From contig NW_025062475.1 of the NCBI RefSeq assembly GCF_000002995.4, forward strand, positions 1 through 64,000: a DNA stretch of 64,000 bases, in the 5' to 3' direction. Origin of the DNA: Brugia malayi. Its lineage: Eukaryota > Nematoda > Chromadorea > Rhabditida > Onchocercidae. A program made the translations under genes and the position numbers. This document shows, one piece after another, positions 24,904 through 39,138 of the stretch (position 1 is the first letter of the stretch; each line of letters opens with the position of its first letter). Below the pieces are notes generated by a model. The model ran no database searches. It saw nothing but the letters and a program-made list of their open reading frames with translations, and was not told the DNA's origin.

Positions 24904-27900
24904 TCATATGTCCATATTTGGTACTTGGCAGCTGATGCTATCATGGGATGAACTACCAATGCTTCCCTGTGACTCATCGCTTGATGTGTCACCATCTCCA
25001 CTCTGTAAATGGGACTATAACAAATTAAGAACATAATTCATAGAAATACACCTCGATTTTTCCTACGACTAAAAAATGGTACTTTAGAAATCAACAATTC
25101 CTGGCATTTCATAATATTAATTAATCTTCTGCCTTTCCATAATTGTGAAAAAATCATTCATCAAAAGCGTAAAAGAATACATCAATTAGGGTTAAAGAGA
25201 CAAATAAAAAAGAAGGCAAAAGAATTCTTTATTATTAAATAATCCCGCATCGTAAAAAGATGAAGCATATATTTACCTGAAATCCATTACGTTCCCCATC
25301 AACAGTTAATTCATGCATGGCTTCTTCAATTTTCCTTTCCAGTACCTTTTGTCTTTTAATACCTTTATGATCAAAATCACTCGACCAACTTCCTGAAGCT
25401 CCTTTTAGTTTGTAGATTTATTCTAAGCATATTTTGAAGCATAAAAATAAATTTATTTGATCAATTCACTCTTAGTTACACTATAACCAATTTTGCTAAC
25501 TATTTGTCATATGATCAGAAAAGGCAAATCTCAAAAGTACTACTTATATACCATACATAGCTTCCTTTATTAGCACATAAGCAGTGAATTCAAAACATTT
25601 ACCCGCAATGACCTCAGTCGGTTCACCAACATCAAAACTACCGAGTGATCCTGTCGCTTCAATTATCACAGGAACCGATTTGGTTATACCGCTTCGTAAT
25701 CTATCTTCATTTGATCCGGGAGTAATCTAGAATTATGTGTTCTAAACAAAATGAGAAATTCTTCCTATATAAAGTAAAAATCTTAAACAAAAAGAGTAAT
25801 TTCTACTATAAAAACTACTACCAAAGAGTAAACAATATTCACCAAATCAGCACTAGCATGTTCCAATGATTGAATATATGTTCGAAATGAAAACTGCGGT
25901 CCCATCCATAAGCGTCGATGAGGATCTAAATATGTCAGCACCTCAATCTGAAAAATTGATAAGTAGAACTTCTTAACTCTATATATAGAACTTTTTTTTT
26001 AAAAAAAAATATATTATAAATCAAATGCAGTCATATTTCTTACTTTAGTCTGACAAAACTCTTTACTTCCTTTCTTATCGTGCTAATATGACATAGAAGA
26101 ATTTCAGTGGCCTCTGATTCTAGTAATATATTAGTTCAACCTGGCTTATCCACTTCGCATTTACTTCCTCTTCTTCATTTTTCTCCTCACATACATCATG
26201 AGGAATGAACCACATCCACAAAGGATTTTGCTCACAAATAGGTGCACGAAAATCTGCTGATAGTTTATTCCTAAAATATGAGCTAAATAAGTGAAATAAA
26301 AAAGAAAGGATATTTATAACAATCTTTTTTTTTAAATGCAAGTATAGAAGACAGGAAAATACCTTTGTAAAGTCCATTGAGCTACTGCAGTTGGAGTACA
26401 CTGAATCAGTGTTTCATCAGGATTCAATCGTTGTGGCACACATGGAGTAAATATTCCACTCGTTCCATGGTGCGGAGCAGATGTGACCGATAGTAAATAT
26501 TCCGTCAAAACACCATCATTGTTGATTACCAACAGAGAAGTGTTTTTCTGATTAGGTATAGAATTCGAAGCGAATGAAATCTATAAATAGTCTAATTAAA
26601 AAAAAGCTGCTTATGAGATACTTATGAGATGAAGTACGATTTCACGGTGAAATGATAAAGTTAATATTTTGCACATACCGATAAACGATGCTGATCGCTC
26701 GGTTTGGTCGACGCCTTATAGTATTTCTTTCCAGAACTAAGTGAAGCAGGTGTCATATCCGAAGCCCAGGCACTCAGATTGTCAGCTGAGTAAAATCTTT
26801 GCTGCAATTAAACGATTAAATTCATAATGAAAGAATCCGTGAGGAGTAGTAAGATAACTAAGAAAGAAGTTAGAATTTAAAAACTGGAACTCGAACAGAA
26901 TTTAATGGAAGACTAAAAAATCGAAGTTAGGAGCAACACGCACCTTTATTCTCACATGCGCTTCCATACCTATCGGATTTGGATAAGGACCGATACGTGG
27001 ATTACTTACTGAACGCGCAATGTTACATCGAGAAACATCGGGATGTTCTCTGTATTTAAATGGGATCATTATTATCCTCCAAAAATTCACTTCAATTCAC
27101 TTCGACTGAAAAAATTTTAAATCTCAGCGGAAATTCGGTGTTACTGGCTTACCTACAAACTTGTGCACCACCAAACTGATGACCTCGTGTTTCGGCTGCT
27201 TTCTTTACATTAATATAACCCATTTCTGGTAAACCAGCGGAGCGATGGAACCTATAAACCCATAAAAGTACATTTTGCTGGAAACAATGAACCATAGTAA
27301 CACATGCTTTTAAAGAATTATAGCAAATGAAAATCCTATTTCTATCTAAATGTTAAGAATTCGATTTCTTTAATGGCGGGTCTTCTGCTCGATGCGAATA
27401 CTGCTCATCATCTGCATTAAAAAATAGGGAAATATAACATGAAAATCGTGGCATCACCATCTGTAAAGAGACCTATAATAGCATCGCTATTTTAATTTAA
27501 ATATTATTAGCATCGATCAAACTTAATACCTCGATTCCCTATTAACAATTTCACCACCATGAGTGCGAATGGTCACCTTACCACCATATGGACATATACC
27601 AAAAATGTGAGTAGTTCCATGATTTGTGGCTATTGCTAACCAACGATTATCAATAGAAAAACTGCAGCTAACTACCTAAACAAAGAAAAAATATGAATTA
27701 TTGGAAATACCTATTTTTAGCTTAATCAATAACTATATAGACCTATAAAGTTCTCAACTGCTACAGCGGCATGGAAATTAATTCTATTAAAGCAGCAAGT
27801 AAGACACTACTGCTCCTTATCCAAGCTTAAATGTAAATCATTTCTAAGAAAAGAGGTCAAAAAGAAAGGATGCACTTCATTTTTTTAGTTGTTAACAAAA

Positions 27901-30900
27901 ATATGGCCTATTTAGTGATAATAAATTTTGAATAGTAAGACCAGAGACAAAATCATATGTTTCATGTGTTTGGTCTTTTCGAAGATATTCAAACCTTAGC
28001 AGGAGTAGTACCACGATATAATCTGTAGAGATGACGCACAGCACCAAGCAATGAAGAACCAGGATGAGGATGAATGAGAAATACGTGAAAATAAGTAGAA
28101 GATTGTCCTGCAAGTCAACCTCTAATAGTCCAGAACTACAAACAAATCACTAGAAACAAGAAAAATGAAATAAGATACCTGCAGTTACCAGTAGTTGTCC
28201 ACCATTTCCAAACGCTATAAAACCAATTGGTTCCGTATGAGCAACGAAATGTGCTATAACTGCATCTACATATTCAATATTCTGCAAGAAGTTTTAACTT
28301 CATGACAATTTCAGACCAGCTAATAAACAAGATTCATTTATTCTTAAAACTTTGATTTTTTTTTTTAGAAATGCTGTTATTTAGAAAAACTTACACTAAT
28401 ATTACTATCAACTGGAAGCTTATTTACATCCACCACAGTTATAATTCCAGGTTGAGCGACTGAACTTAGCAATTCTTTAGGCTGCTGAGATGCAGAAAGC
28501 GTTGAAACGACTGAATTACCAAACGAAGTCAATGTTTTGGTAAAGTTCTATAATAGCTGTATTATTGAAAAATCATAATTTGACAAATTAGTAAATTTTT
28601 GTTAAAAATTTGGATATGCAACTTCCAAGATATAAAAAAAAAAAATGGATGAGAATCATTAGAAATTTACTACTAATCTCATTAGAAATTTACTACTGTT
28701 TTATTCGCCGTTGTAAATCATAAAGGTCCTTAAATCTTTTGGAAAGCATGAGGATAACAAATAACATATGAAGTTGGATATCTCATATATTAATCTTGAC
28801 GAATTAGTCTTAATTAATTAGGAAAGGTTAATGTTTTATTTTGGCTTAACTTACCCTTGCTACACTTACTACGCTGTAACTAGACGAATCTTGAAATATA
28901 TCTTCACCACCCATTCCACCACAACTTTGGCATTCTTGTTGTAGCTGAAACAATGGTACATAAAATTTTCAAATACAATACGAATACTATATATATTAAT
29001 TGGTTAGATAACGACTTTATACTATATTTGTTCCGATAGAACGAAATGAATACTTTTCATGTAGAATATCCTAAAATACAAATAGACAAGAAATCAAGTA
29101 AAATACTGACAGACAAGAAATCAAGTAAAGTTCTTAACTGCATCAGAAAAACTCAGAACAAATAAAAATTTGAAAGATTAGCAGACGAACTTCTGAAGTA
29201 GCGAAAGCTAAGAAGATATCCGAAATAGCGAAAGGAGTAGTACCAGAACCTTCATATATTTGAGTATTACATATAGTACGTTGCTCTCGTAGTGACATCA
29301 TATCAAGGATCACAATGTGATCAACAAAGGATACAACGAATACTCTAAAAGCGGATAAACTTAGAAATTGGGAAAAAGATTGCTTCATTGTTCAAATTCA
29401 TTTTTCACGCCCAGTAGTTCTAGTTAAGATGACAAAATGACTGAAGCATTTTCTCCTAACATTAGGACTAAATGTTTACCGCTTTTGACAGGAATTACAA
29501 TTCAAATAATGAATGACCAACTTCAAAAAGGATTTTGAAAAAAGTGAAATGTACAAAATTACTTGGTAGAAGCTGCGAGTGCCTGCACAGGACTTGCGAA
29601 ATTAATTTTATGCACAAACTGGGCACTCAAAAGTGAAACAAAAGATACTGTACAACACTGTCGGTCTGGAATCAATGTGTTCTCATCGACTAGTGCGAAT
29701 AATGGACGAAAACCTTTGAACCTGAAATACCATGTTTTCTTTCGATTATTAACTTTGCCCACACATCTATACAAAATTCAACATTTTAAAAGCAATAGAA
29801 ATATATTCACCCATCATGATGAATGCCAAAACTTGGTTCACAGTCCACAGACAATAAAAGACCCGTTCGAAGTGGACCTTGTCGCTCCGATAATATTTCT
29901 CTACAATTACCATTTTCCTGAAAACTTAATGTGAGATTGAATGTCTTTCGAAATTTATATTATTTTCTATTTTTCATGTACTCATTTTATCTTTAACAGA
30001 CAATATTTCCCCTTATCCTCTCATTGTGACACTGTTTGATCATTCGCTCTGGAACAGTTTGTGGATTCGTTGTCTGTGGAATAATGTCATGAACAAGCTT
30101 CGTAAAAATGGAGAAAAAAGAAAAACATGTTGAGGATGTTGACCATCAATAACACGGATATGCTTTTTTATTTTCATGTATTCAAAAAATGCGATCAATA
30201 CTTCTGTAAATGAAATGAATAGTAAGATAATATAACTAACCATGCGTGCCCAAATTTGATATCCCCTGGCTAGACCAACAACTACCACATCAACCACACG
30301 TTTTCGATCATTTACTAAAATAAATGTTCTGCTACAAAGAGAAAGTACAAATAGTTTTATATCCTATCAAAACTAAAAAATCATAGTTTGTAATATCAGC
30401 GATAGTATAATACAGAAATGCCAAACCATTTGAACACTTCTGAATATTGACCCATTCAATTCGCTCTGGAACAGTTTGTGGATTCGTTGACTGTGGAATA
30501 ATATCATGAACAAGTTCAGCCATAGAACTCATCAGTGATGCCTCTCTGAAGAGCTTATGATGTATTACTAATTTATAAAAGTCGAAAAATTCAAATTATG
30601 TAATTTAGAATTTTAAATTTGCGAAAAGTCTGTGAACAAGGCATTCTTTGGCAAAAAAGTAGTAATTCTTTGCAACCAAAAAAATTTGAAGCTCAAAACG
30701 CTTGCTATAACTTACGGCACGCTTTGTGGCTTCACGCACTGTCCTTTTATCTGGTGTGAAAAGGGTTCCTCTTGAGATCTGGAACATGGAAACGAAGTAG
30801 CATATGGTACCACCGGCTTTACATTACTTCCACGTGTAGGAGGCAACATTGCACGAGATGACTTGACGTTTTCCTGTTCACATTGATCCTGAAGGCATTC

Positions 30901-31326
30901 ATAACGAGGTTGTGGTTGCACCTGAAAAAGTCAACCATAATTACAAAACTTTGGAAAAAACTTTGTCATTTCTTATTATTGAAATTAAAGTTAAAAAAAA
31001 AAGAAAAAACAGTAAACCATGAAAGTAAACTTTCATGAATCAAACTGTGTCAAATCGTTTAGGCAATCTTATTAAATCATACCAATTATTTACTTGGTCT
31101 TTTTTATCAAAAAACAGTTTTTTTCGCCTATGTTAACATCTCATTACAGCTTATTGAGAAAAATCAAAACGAAAGAAATGTATCAGTTACAGATATAAAT
31201 ATTACTTCAGCAGAACGATGCATGAAAGTGCGATGTCGTAAAAGAGATAAGACAAACCTGTTGTTCCTTAAGGTATCGGCAAGGTTGTTTACGCGATGTA
31301 CGTGGTAACGGTGCCGATGTGGACAT
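24904..31326 (-). CDS. BCAS3 orthologue (WD40/BCAS3 domain autophagy adaptor)
   Basis: In other animals BCAS3 is a PROPPIN-like beta-propeller that acts with PHAF1 at autophagosome formation sites and in directed cell migration. All 21 exons join in phase to 877 residues (human about 913-928): 31258-31326, 30716-30921, 30427-30545, 30241-30314, 29811-29917, 29563-29721, 29191-29344, 28855-28944, 28395-28547, 28179-28281, 27995-28107, 27530-27675, 27153-27251, 26944-27049, 26679-26801, 26363-26580, 26141-26270, 25843-25947, 25603-25726, 25277-25401, 24904-25014. Diagnostic stretches: ELVHDIIPQSTNPQ near the start, SERQGPLRTGLLL, TNHGTTHIFGICPYGGKVTI, RESRFHRSAGLPEMG after the propeller, and DPHRRLWMGPQFSFRTY in the BCAS3 domain. 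Ser-rich C-terminus (DGDTSSDESQGSIGSSS). The ATG directly follows a TTCTAG acceptor, consistent with trans-splicing. The lipid-binding FRRG motif of classical PROPPINs is not seen. Family assignment is firm; function is inferred from family. Confidence 0.95.
30042..30097 (-). repeat. Duplicated fragment of BCAS3 exon 3 inside a BCAS3 intron
   Basis: 56 bp nearly identical (two mismatches) and in the same orientation to 30459-30514, which lies in coding exon 3. The copy sits in the intron between exons 4 and 5, about 420 bp downstream in the gene. It still reads LVHDIIPQTTNPQTVPERM, but lacks splice sites in the right places and its flanks do not match exon 3, so it appears non-coding. Confidence 0.93.
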
Positions 31327-32620
31327 CTAGAATAGATATTAATTAACAATAGCGCTTGTGTGATGCCTGGTTGCTAAATCGGCGCACGACCTCGAAGCAA
31401 ATAAAGGAGAAAACAAGACTAACAAAAAGACAAATGAAGGTAAGAATAATAAGTAAGTCAATGATTCATTTCGAAAATAAATTAAACCAGTATTGTACAA
31501 ATTGATGGAGAATGGTTAATCCACCAATATTTAGTTTCGCAAAATTTATAAGTGAAAGGAGCAGGTCCCTGAAGAAATGTAACTGCATCTACGGAAATAA
31601 GGACGAATTAAGTAACCTAACTGGGGAAACACATTTATTGAATCCCACATATGCCGAATACAGGCACTTTGTAATGCAAAAGTCGGCAGTTTAAACATTT
31701 CAAGTTGCATCATTGTTATCAAAGAAAGCTGATACATGACATTGCAGATCTAGTCTCCAATAAAAGTTTGTAAGTTACAAATTCCCACACTTTAAAGTTC
31801 AATGCATTTTGTCGAGTTATTTATAAAATATAAATCAGTTACAAAAATATTTCAGAAATCGTCATGAATGCAGCACAAATTCCATGAACCTGCTCCCAAA
31901 ATCGAGTTTAACAGCTTGCACACCTCACCTGGGTCATCTCCACGTTGATCAGGTAATTCGGCGCACCATATCTACCATATTCAGAGACTAAAGACGGCCA
32001 TAAATGGATCTCAAAATGTGTGATGATACTTGCAATACTGGATGTCTCGCATAACGGGATTTCCAAAGAATTTCACAGTTTATCAAATAATCTGATATAT
32101 GTTCGTTGCGCTATTTCTGTTCAGTTATTTCCTGCATCTCTTAACCGTATACCGTTACAAAACAAAATTTAAGCGAAGCAATTTGATTCATAATAATATA
32201 TAACTGAAGAATTAATTTAAAAAACTGTCAAAAAAACGTTTTATCATAAATGACTCTAACAAAAAGCGCAACAAGCATATCACGCACCTATACGAAACAG
32301 TTGAAAAAAATTAACAAGATTAACATACAACATATATTGATTAAAATACTATAAAATTAGCAAAGATATAATGCTCATATAAAAACAAATCTTATTACAC
32401 AAAAAAAAAAAAGTCAAATCAATTAATTAATTTTCAAAATATAACTTCACTATATATATCATCGAAAAATTACTTTATTCATTAAATAACTAACACTATT
32501 CTAATATGTTAAATGATAATCTAAATTTTACATTACATCACTAATTTATCAAATATTACTTAATCTTTTCTTTTTCTTTTGTTTTGATCTATAACATTTA
32601 GCTAAATATTTAAGCAAATC

Positions 32621-32667
32621 TGACTGATTGATTGATCGATTGATTGACTGACTGACTGACTGACTGA
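32621..32667. repeat. (GACT/GATT)n tetranucleotide array
   Basis: Degenerate then pure tetranucleotide repeat: four to five GATT/GATC units followed by six GACT units. Located about 1.3 kb upstream of the BCAS3 start. Confidence 0.92.
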
Positions 32668-32764
32668 ATCACATTAATCAAGTTAAAATGATAAGAATTA
32701 CCAATAATAAAGGATGTAAATCTTTTCGAATTTATTTCCTTCATCCTGAAATCATTCAATCTAG

Positions 32765-32812
32765 CATAGCAGCATTAGCATTAGCAGTATTAGCATTAGC
32801 AGTATTAGCAAG
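32765..32812. repeat. Short minisatellite of AGCATT / AGTATT units
   Basis: Hexamer-based array (AGCATT AGCATT AGCAGTATT and variants) of about 48 bp, next to the tetranucleotide array upstream of BCAS3. Confidence 0.88.
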
Positions 32813-34262
32813 CAAAACCAATTCTCATCCAACTAAACCAATCAATGATTATTGACCAGTGACAGCAACTGTTCATCAAAGTAGCATTGGCTCATTGCCA
32901 GAAACATTGATTTGCAGCAGCGCTTAGTGCAACTTGCGATGGTTCTTGCGATAGCGTGTTGGTGCATGTGTGCAGCTCATTTTGACTTCATGCGTTTACA
33001 TAAGAGATGGGTAGGGTAATTTAGGATGGGTTGGGTAAACAAAAAAAAAAAAAAAAAAAAGGAAGGTAAAAAAAGATGAATAACGTATATTAATTAATAT
33101 GAGTGGAAGTGAAAATTTTAGCATTTTGTTAAATTTATCAGACATACGTCTTTTTCACCTAAGCCGTGTATGTATATATCATTACAAAAAGTAATATTTC
33201 TCACATATTTTTGGTGAAATATTTCTCACGTAATATTTCACCAATAATTTTCTCACATATTTTGTTTTGAAAAAAAAAAAAAAGAAGGAAAGAAATAAAA
33301 AAATTTCATTAAATTTAGTAGTGCATTATTGAGATTTGTTGTTTTTCTAATATAGTAATGCATTCATAGATTAAATAAATATGAAAAATCTGAATGGTAT
33401 AAAATGTTTGAGAAATTTTTTCCAATTACCATGAATTTTCTTTTTGTAGTAATTATCTTATTTATGAATAGAACGACAGAAATGATAGTTAAAATTTTGA
33501 CGAGTATATCATTTTATTCTTTATGATCATAAGAATGGATATTTCAAAATATCTACTGTAAATTAATATTGATTTGCTAACTGTTGAAATTTCATACTGT
33601 CTGTGACAGTAATTTCTGACAAGAGATGTAATTGAAGTTATGTAAATTTATGTAAATTAACTTATGTAAATTAACTGTGTAGATTAGTAAGATTACCTTA
33701 CATATGTGGATTATTTTCCTTGCAGATTTCATTTTTCGGGTTCTGCTCGCGTGTTGTGGTGACTTGGAATAACTTGCAATAGCATATCTGGTGGTTGTCA
33801 TACCGGTCGTGGTGGTTTAAGAGCTGTCGACCTTAAAAAGGTAATAAGCATTTTTCTCTTTATGAATTTTTCGTTTTTTCAGTTAGTGTGAGTTGAATCA
33901 ACATGTAATATTATCTTTTGAATCTGCTTGAGCATTCTGTAAGTCTGTTTGTAATTTTATGATTGTTGGTTAACCATGTGAGAAAACTAGTAAGAATTGT
34001 ATACACTTTTTTAATTTACTAAAATTTTTAGTTTGTGTTTTATTGTTATAATGATCAGAATGATGTTTATTTGCTAAAGATTTAATATAAATGCCATGCA
34101 CGTTTATGACAGCGATAAATTGCATATTTTTGTTTAAAAATTGGAATTAGGAAAACTGAAGCTAAAAGATTGAGATTTGATTTCGAAATGATTACAAACT
34201 AATATATTTTAGATCTAGTTCGCTGGTTCTATTATACATCACTTTTCCATCACACCTTTAAT

Positions 34263-36550
<2,288 letters not shown>

Positions 36551-38910
36551 TTTGATCTACTGATTGCAGACGTTGTTTTAATACTTCAGTGTCTGCTGTG
36601 TTTTGGGGTGCACAAAAAAACTAGAGGGCTTTCTGTGGAGCACAGTGAGGGTTTATTGGATGTAGATATATTATTTACCTCCGTTTCTTAATAAATTTTT
36701 GGTTTAATTTACCGTTTCTTTTGCTTACTTTTACTGGGACTTGAAAAAGTTTCGGTGGTAAATTTGAACTCTTTCTTTTCGTGTGTTAAAGCCAATTCAT
36801 TATCCAAGAACTATTTGTGCGAACAAGAATATCTTGTCGGCGTGTAATTGTCTGTTGCACATTGACTTAACAATTTGTTGAATTTCAAGTTTATCAGTGA
36901 TAATTTTGTCAGAGATACCTGAAATACTATTCTCTATACTGTATGAAGTCTTATCAGATTTCATTTGAACGAACTTGTTTTATTAGCTCTGAATAAGTAA
37001 TTATCTCAAAAGGATCACTTGACCGTTTTGGTAGTAGGTAGTACATATGCGTATTTTTTCACCGCAATGCGAATTGTTTAAGGCTTCACTTCGTTGGTCA
37101 GTTCTTTTTTTTTCTAATAAAAAAAAAAAGAAAAAAATGAAATAACACATTGTCTATGTTCCTCTTTGATAGCTGTTCCGCGTGGATTTTTTTTTTTTTT
37201 TTTTGAGATAAGTAGTATTACATGTCAATCTTTATGTTTTGGTTTGACGATTTATTTTCGTAAAATTTTATGACTTATAATATACATACATATATTTGTA
37301 AATTTCGGGCGACAGTTAACGATTTCTCACACATTTCCTTCTTTTTATCGAAAATAATCATTTCAGGAATTTTTTATTTAGTACAAGGAAATGAGTGTGT
37401 ATGCGATTGGTATTGTTTTAGTAAATATATGGTTATCTTTGCAACTGGTAGTTTTTTTTTTCTTTTTTTCAGGTATTAACTGTTTTAGGTTAGGCGTCTT
37501 GTTTTGATGTGATATACATTGTTTCTTTTCTTTTTTTTTTTTTGCAACATAATCTTCACGTGGCACATATATTGACATATAAAATTTACTTTTTTGTTAC
37601 CATTTATTATTAAATGTTTGCAAAAAATACATATATTACGCTTATGTGATGAGCGTATTGAATACTGAATGATATCATTTTTAATTTCAACCGTTACTTA
37701 AAGTTTGGGAAAGCTTTTTGATCTTGATCAGTACAGCATTTATCAAAGAAATATGACTTGTTAGAAACAAGGTCCTCAAATATTTGCATTTAGTTGCAAA
37801 AATGATCATTTCGTCGTAAGGCTTTCATTTTTTTTTTTTTTTTAATATTTGAGTTAAACAATAGTTCATTTCGGTTGAAGAACTCAATTTCGAGATTTAA
37901 TGGATCTTACTGACGAATTTAACTCATGCTAACTTAAGTGGAAAAATGAGAGCTTCGTTCCAACCGATTGCAATTTGATTTTCTCATATTTGAAAAAAAA
38001 AAAGAAACTCCGTGACTATGGAGTATAAGAAGTAGATGTTTGAAAAAGTTTTGATAGAAAGAATGACAATATCGTTGTCAGTATTTTAATTAATATTGGA
38101 AGAGAGATACAGTCAGTATTAAATGCAGAAACGGACACTGAGAATTGAATGTTGTTAAGAAATTTTTCACTATGAAACTTTTGATACATTAAATGTTGAT
38201 TTTTCTAAAGTTTAAGTTTCTGAATTGAAGCTTAATTTTATTATCAATGATGTTTTTCATTCAATATTAACTTAATTTTGAGCAGAAAAGAAAAAGTATA
38301 TCTTAGCTTACCAATTATTTTGTAGTTTTTTCAGAAAATTTGTAGATTCTTATTTGAAATGTTAAGATTTTTTAATCTACTATCATAAAATTAGATAATT
38401 TGTTATTTTACTATTTAAGCTACTTTTTTTTTAAAGCAGTAATATGAACCATTTATTTGAAATAGCGAATCTGATATGCACACCATCAGAAGTTAGTTAT
38501 TGATTCGTTAATTAAACTTTTTTTTGCGCATTGTGCACAATTTATGTTCGCTTATAGGCATAAGTCTTCTGGTATGTCTTCGATTTCTTGTAAACGATTT
38601 TCTGCAATTTAACACAATACACTCAATGTTACTAATGATTTTTGGAATTGAAATTAGCTTTCATGAATTAATTGAATGTAACTGAATCATCAAGTAGATT
38701 GAATAAAATAAAATCACGGATCAATTGAACAGTTAGTAAATAAAATTATGAATTAAGAGGTATAAATATTTATATTAAAAATTTTTTGTAAGCAAATAAT
38801 CTTATCATTATATAATTTCCTAATTTCTTCTCCTACTTCAAATAATATTCGTGAAATAAATTGAAAAATTGTAAAAATTTTCTATTATTCATATAATTTT
38901 AAAGTTATAG
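36551..38910. other. Convergent intergenic region after PP1
   Basis: About 2.4 kb between the PP1 stop and the stop of the minus-strand polyproline gene. It has the PP1 3' UTR, several long T tracts (37181-37204, 37530-37543, 37830-37843) and no convincing exon on either strand. Short frames at 37270-37578 are low-complexity. Confidence 0.55.
36690..36695 (+). terminator. Polyadenylation signal of PP1
   Basis: AATAAA 140 bp after the PP1 stop codon, the first canonical signal in the 3' flank, followed by T-rich sequence. Confidence 0.7.
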
Positions 38911-39138
38911 TTAAACCTTTTTGGTATCGCTTGTTTTTTTAGGTGGTGGCGGTGGTGGAGGTGGTGGTGGTGGTGGTGGTGGCGGTGGCGGTGGTGGAGG
39001 TGGTGGAGGTGGCGGTGCTTGCTCTTGCTTTTTACCACCTCCAAAATAATCATCATCGATATCGATATCAAGTTCCGCTGGTCGTGTACCAAGGCCACCT
39101 GTTGCTTCAACAGGCACAAATGCACTTTTGTCAGCCAT
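38911..39138 (-). CDS. Small polyproline protein, unrecognised
   Basis: A 75-residue frame starting MADKSAFVPVEATGGLG, followed by an acidic patch (ELDIDIDDDYFGGG), a basic spot (KKQEQA), about 25 consecutive prolines, and a short lysine-rich end (KKTSDTKK). The ATG at 39138 lies 6 nt after a TTTATAG acceptor, consistent with trans-splicing. The last codons can also be read as a donor (AAAAAG|GTTTAAC), so this may be the first exon of a longer gene, but I find no following exon before PP1. The proline run is a CCA/CCG/CCT triplet array, a possible profilin, SH3 or WW ligand. The non-repeat N-terminus is clearly not simple sequence, which favours a real gene. Confidence 0.55.
   Translation of the reverse strand: MADKSAFVPVEATGGLGTRPAELDIDIDDDYFGGGKKQEQAPPPPPPPPPPPPPPPPPPPPPPPPPKKTSDTKKV
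38942..39017. repeat. (GGT/GGC/GGA)n triplet array encoding polyproline on the minus strand
   Basis: 76 bp of GGN triplets on the plus strand, with mixed third positions. The mixed codons suggest selection or age rather than a recent pure expansion. Alternative frames give polyHis and polyVal shadows. Confidence 0.9.

Larger units (their letters stand above)
31327..34262. other. Divergent intergenic region between BCAS3 and PP1
   Basis: About 2.9 kb from which BCAS3 (minus) and PP1 (plus) are transcribed apart. It contains two simple-sequence arrays (32.62 and 32.77 kb), a run of A at 33041-33060, and a stretch at 32.85-33.03 kb of nearly balanced composition. Short frames at 31512-31737 and 33592-33801 show no family features. 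Promoters for both genes are expected here, but I cannot point to defined elements. Confidence 0.5.

Noticed and set aside
27360..27420. Extra BCAS3 exon containing DDEQYSHRAEDPP
   Set aside because: It has a good acceptor, but exons on either side (27530-27675 and 27153-27251) join directly in phase and give the conserved RESRFHRSAGLPE; including it causes a stop or frame break.
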